Part shown: positions 62,101 to 64,000 of the stretch, one piece after another
Position numbering within the stretch: position 1 is the first letter of the stretch
Layout: each line of letters starts with the position of its first letter
NCBI RefSeq assembly: GCF_017945865.1
Contig: NZ_CP072829.1
Coordinates: 868,001 to 932,000 of the forward strand
Direction of reading: 5' to 3'
Source: Xiamenia xianingshaonis
Lineage (GTDB): Bacteria; Actinomycetota; Coriobacteriia; Coriobacteriales; Eggerthellaceae
DNA: 64,000 nt
Notes under the pieces: generated by a model
What the model was told of the DNA's origin: nothing
Seen by the model: the letters and a program-made list of their open reading frames with translations, nothing else
Databases searched by the model: none
Position numbers and translations under genes: made by a program

Positions 62101-64000
62101 CTAGCCAAAGAGATTGTCATACTGTATGACGGCTGCGTCGTTGCGCACGTCGCGCTCGACGTCGTCGGAGTGGTAGTGCCAGTTTCCGTCGGGCGTCATG
62201 AACCCGTTCATGTTCGTGGCCGGCACGCGCGTCTCTTCGTCGAGCAGGAACTGCTGGCGCGGCGCAAGCGGCAGCCCGGCCGCCAGCGCGAGGCGGGCGC
62301 CCAGGTAGTTGAGGCTCGTCAGATTCTCCGTCGGTTTTTCCGCTTCGAGCGCGGACCCGACCCCCGCCTCTCGGGCGGCCTTGTTCGCCCAGATGAGGTA
62401 CGGCACGACGTAGCGCTCCTGCACGGCTTCAAGCCCGATGTCGTCGGCGCTTTGCCCGTCGTGGGTCGCCTTGAACAGCTCGTTGCTGAACCCGGGCTGG
62501 TGGTCGCCGAAGAAGCACAGCACGACGGGGCGCTCCGTCGCGTCGAGCTCGTCCACGAACGCGACCAGGTCTTCATCCGAGCGTTTGATGCAGCTGGCGA
62601 ACTCGTCGAGCCCGCTTATCGTCGACCCGTCGGGCAGCGTGACGCTCACCTGGTCTTCCGGCGGCACCGTGCCCTTGTCGTAGCCTCCGTGGTTCTGCAT
62701 CGTCACGTCGAAGATGAACTGGGGCGCGTCGCTTTGCGCGAGCAGGTCGAGCACTTTGTCGTAGGTGGCCGCGTCCGTGACCAGGCCGCGCAGGGTGTCG
62801 GCGCCTTCAAAGTCCTCGATGGAGGCGAAGTCGTCGAAGCCCAGCTGGCCGTACACGAGGTTGCGCCGCCAGTTGGACGCTTCGTTGGGGTGTATCGCAT
62901 GGGCCTCATACCCCAGCCCCTTGAAATACGACGCCAGGTTGTCGACGCCCTCCAGGTCGTAGAGCACGTACGGGTACACGCCGGTGCCCATGTGCGCCAT
63001 GGAAGACCCGGTCAAAAACTCGAATTCGCTGTTGCACGTGCCGCCGCCCATGGCCGACGCCAGCGCCGTGCCCGCTTCGAGCGCTTCGTCGGCCACCTGG
63101 TAGAAGCCGTCGGGGCGGGTGTTGGAATCTTCCATGCCGGGATAGCGCGACAGGTCCGAGAACGTCTCGTTCATGACGGCGATGACGGCGGGCTGCGGGG
63201 CGTTCGCGTCCGCGTCGTCTTGCGGATAGGCCGCCAGGATTTCCGCCGCGCGTTCCGGGGAGTAGCCGGGGGGCTCGTCGGGCGTGAGGTCTTGGGCGCG
63301 TTTGGCGAATCCAAGCGCGGTGCCCTGCCGGGAATAGGATTCCCGCACGCTCCACACGTCCACCTTCACGTCGTATTCCGTGCCGATGTCGGTCGTGTCG
63401 TACCAGTGCGCCAGCCCGAGCGCGAGCACGATCGCCAACACGCTGTTGATTGCGACGCGCAACGCGGAGAGGCGCACGGAAGGCATGAGGCTCAAAGCCG
63501 TCACGTAGGCCGTCCACAGCCCCAAGGAGCCGAGCATGCCAGGCTGCAGCACATAAGAGTAGCCGCCCGCCACCTCGGCGGCGGTCGACAGCGCGAACAG
63601 GTCGGCCGGCAGCACCGGCTGGCCCTTGAACTCGATCACGAACCCGTTGGCGATGCCGGCGAAAAGGCAGGCCGACACGAACGCGGCGACGGCGCCGCGG
63701 GTGGCCTGCCCGGCGAAGAACACGATGGCGAACAGCACGCAGAACAGCTCGATGTTGACCGTCGCGTAAGCCTGCTCCATGGCGAACAGGTTCTGGTTGC
63801 AGGGAAGCTCCACGAGCAGAAAACCCACCGGCCCTGCGCAGGCGACCAGAAAAGGCCGTATCCAACGCGTGACGCGGACCGCGGCAGGCGTGGCGAGCGG
63901 GCGGAACCACAAAACGGCGCCGCTTGCCAGCAGGCCGACCGCGCAGGCGACGCCGGCAGGTGCCGGATCGGCGAAGCCGAGCAGCGACGCGACCGCAAGC
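62101..64000 (-). CDS. LTA-synthase-like sulfatase-family membrane protein, 5' end outside window
   Basis: The frame is open to the right edge, so the N-terminus is cut. The visible N-terminal part has about five membrane segments (LASGAVLWF, FLVACAGPVGFLLV, LFCVLFAIVFFAGQ, AAFVSACLFAGIANGFV, VLAIVLALGLAHWY). It is followed by an extracytoplasmic alkaline-phosphatase/sulfatase domain: nucleophile Thr in VIAVMNETFSDLS, DVTMQNHGGYDKG and CFFGDHQPG with metal ligands. Family members polymerise glycerol-phosphate or transfer phosphoglycerol to surface glycans. A start at 63912 (TTG) is possible, but the upstream hydrophobic frame argues that the real protein is longer. Confidence 0.85.
   Translation of the reverse strand, partial: LAVASLLGFADPAPAGVACAVGLLASGAVLWFRPLATPAAVRVTRWIRPFLVACAGPVGFLLVELPCNQNLFAMEQAYATVNIELFCVLFAIVFFAGQATRGAVAAFVSACLFAGIANGFVIEFKGQPVLPADLFALSTAAEVAGGYSYVLQPGMLGSLGLWTAYVTALSLMPSVRLSALRVAINSVLAIVLALGLAHWYDTTDIGTEYDVKVDVWSVRESYSRQGTALGFAKRAQDLTPDEPPGYSPERAAEILAAYPQDDADANAPQPAVIAVMNETFSDLSRYPGMEDSNTRPDGFYQVADEALEAGTALASAMGGGTCNSEFEFLTGSSMAHMGTGVYPYVLYDLEGVDNLASYFKGLGYEAHAIHPNEASNWRRNLVYGQLGFDDFASIEDFEGADTLRGLVTDAATYDKVLDLLAQSDAPQFIFDVTMQNHGGYDKGTVPPEDQVSVTLPDGSTISGLDEFASCIKRSDEDLVAFVDELDATERPVVLCFFGDHQPGFSNELFKATHDGQSADDIGLEAVQERYVVPYLIWANKAAREAGVGSALEAEKPTENLTSLNYLGARLALAAGLPLAPRQQFLLDEETRVPATNMNGFMTPDGNWHYHSDDVERDVRNDAAVIQYDNLFG

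Overview
The window is high-GC (roughly 60-65% over most of its length) bacterial chromosome. The gene set points to an anaerobic gut actinobacterium of class Coriobacteriia, probably family Eggerthellaceae: a class III fructose-bisphosphatase, a short-chain dehydrogenase that closely resembles 12-alpha-hydroxysteroid dehydrogenase, a four-subunit cytosolic [NiFe] hydrogenase, and a rimP-nusA-ylxR-infB-rbfA-nrnA-truB-ribF operon. The taxon is inferred from gene content and codon style; there is no rRNA in the window.

Region 1 (1 to about 15,840) is the right part of a siphovirus-type prophage integrated at tRNA-Val(CAC). From the attachment site inward come a tyrosine integrase and a repressor-like protein on the + strand. 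A divergent control region with a perfect 20-bp palindrome follows. The long minus-strand operon then carries a Cro-like protein, an excisionase-like protein, a RuvC-like resolvase, a DUF1351 protein, Bet recombinase, SSB, a replication initiator and a DnaC-like loader. After these come small proteins, an HNH nuclease, a BspA/DUF285-like protein, terminase small and large subunits, portal and a scaffold-like protein. The rest of the late genes lie left of the window. Two gaps of about 1 kb in the packaging region hold no convincing gene. One of them carries an array of imperfect hairpins that share a mismatch signature.

Region 2 (16,000-24,080) is host chromosome: fbp, the 12-alpha-HSDH-like gene, an OFA-type MFS transporter, a small membrane protein, a minimal zincin, a ferredoxin-type aldo/keto reductase and a methyltransferase.

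Region 3 (24,090-35,260) is a genomic island: 37-bp direct repeats, a severed 3' half of tRNA-Asp with its terminator, a frameshifted small gene, an IS256-family element, a lower-GC four-enzyme cassette and an IS1634-type element preceded by a possible structured RNA. The cassette runs on the minus strand in the order ribbon-helix-helix protein, NurA-like nuclease, HerA-like DNA translocase, Hsp90/MORC-like GHKL ATPase, cobalamin-binding-type radical SAM enzyme. It is my best candidate for an undescribed (probably anti-phage) system.

Region 4 (35,400-64,000) is core genome. It holds a PEBP-like protein, sstT, tRNA-Leu(TAG), the proteostasis run tig-clpP-clpX, valS, the hydrogenase operon (Fe-S, flavin, small and large subunits), ndk, a TPR membrane protein, a cyclophilin, tRNA-Arg(CCG), rlmD and a GtrA protein. 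The translation/ribosome-maturation operon rimP to ribF follows, and then an LTA-synthase-like gene that runs off the right edge.
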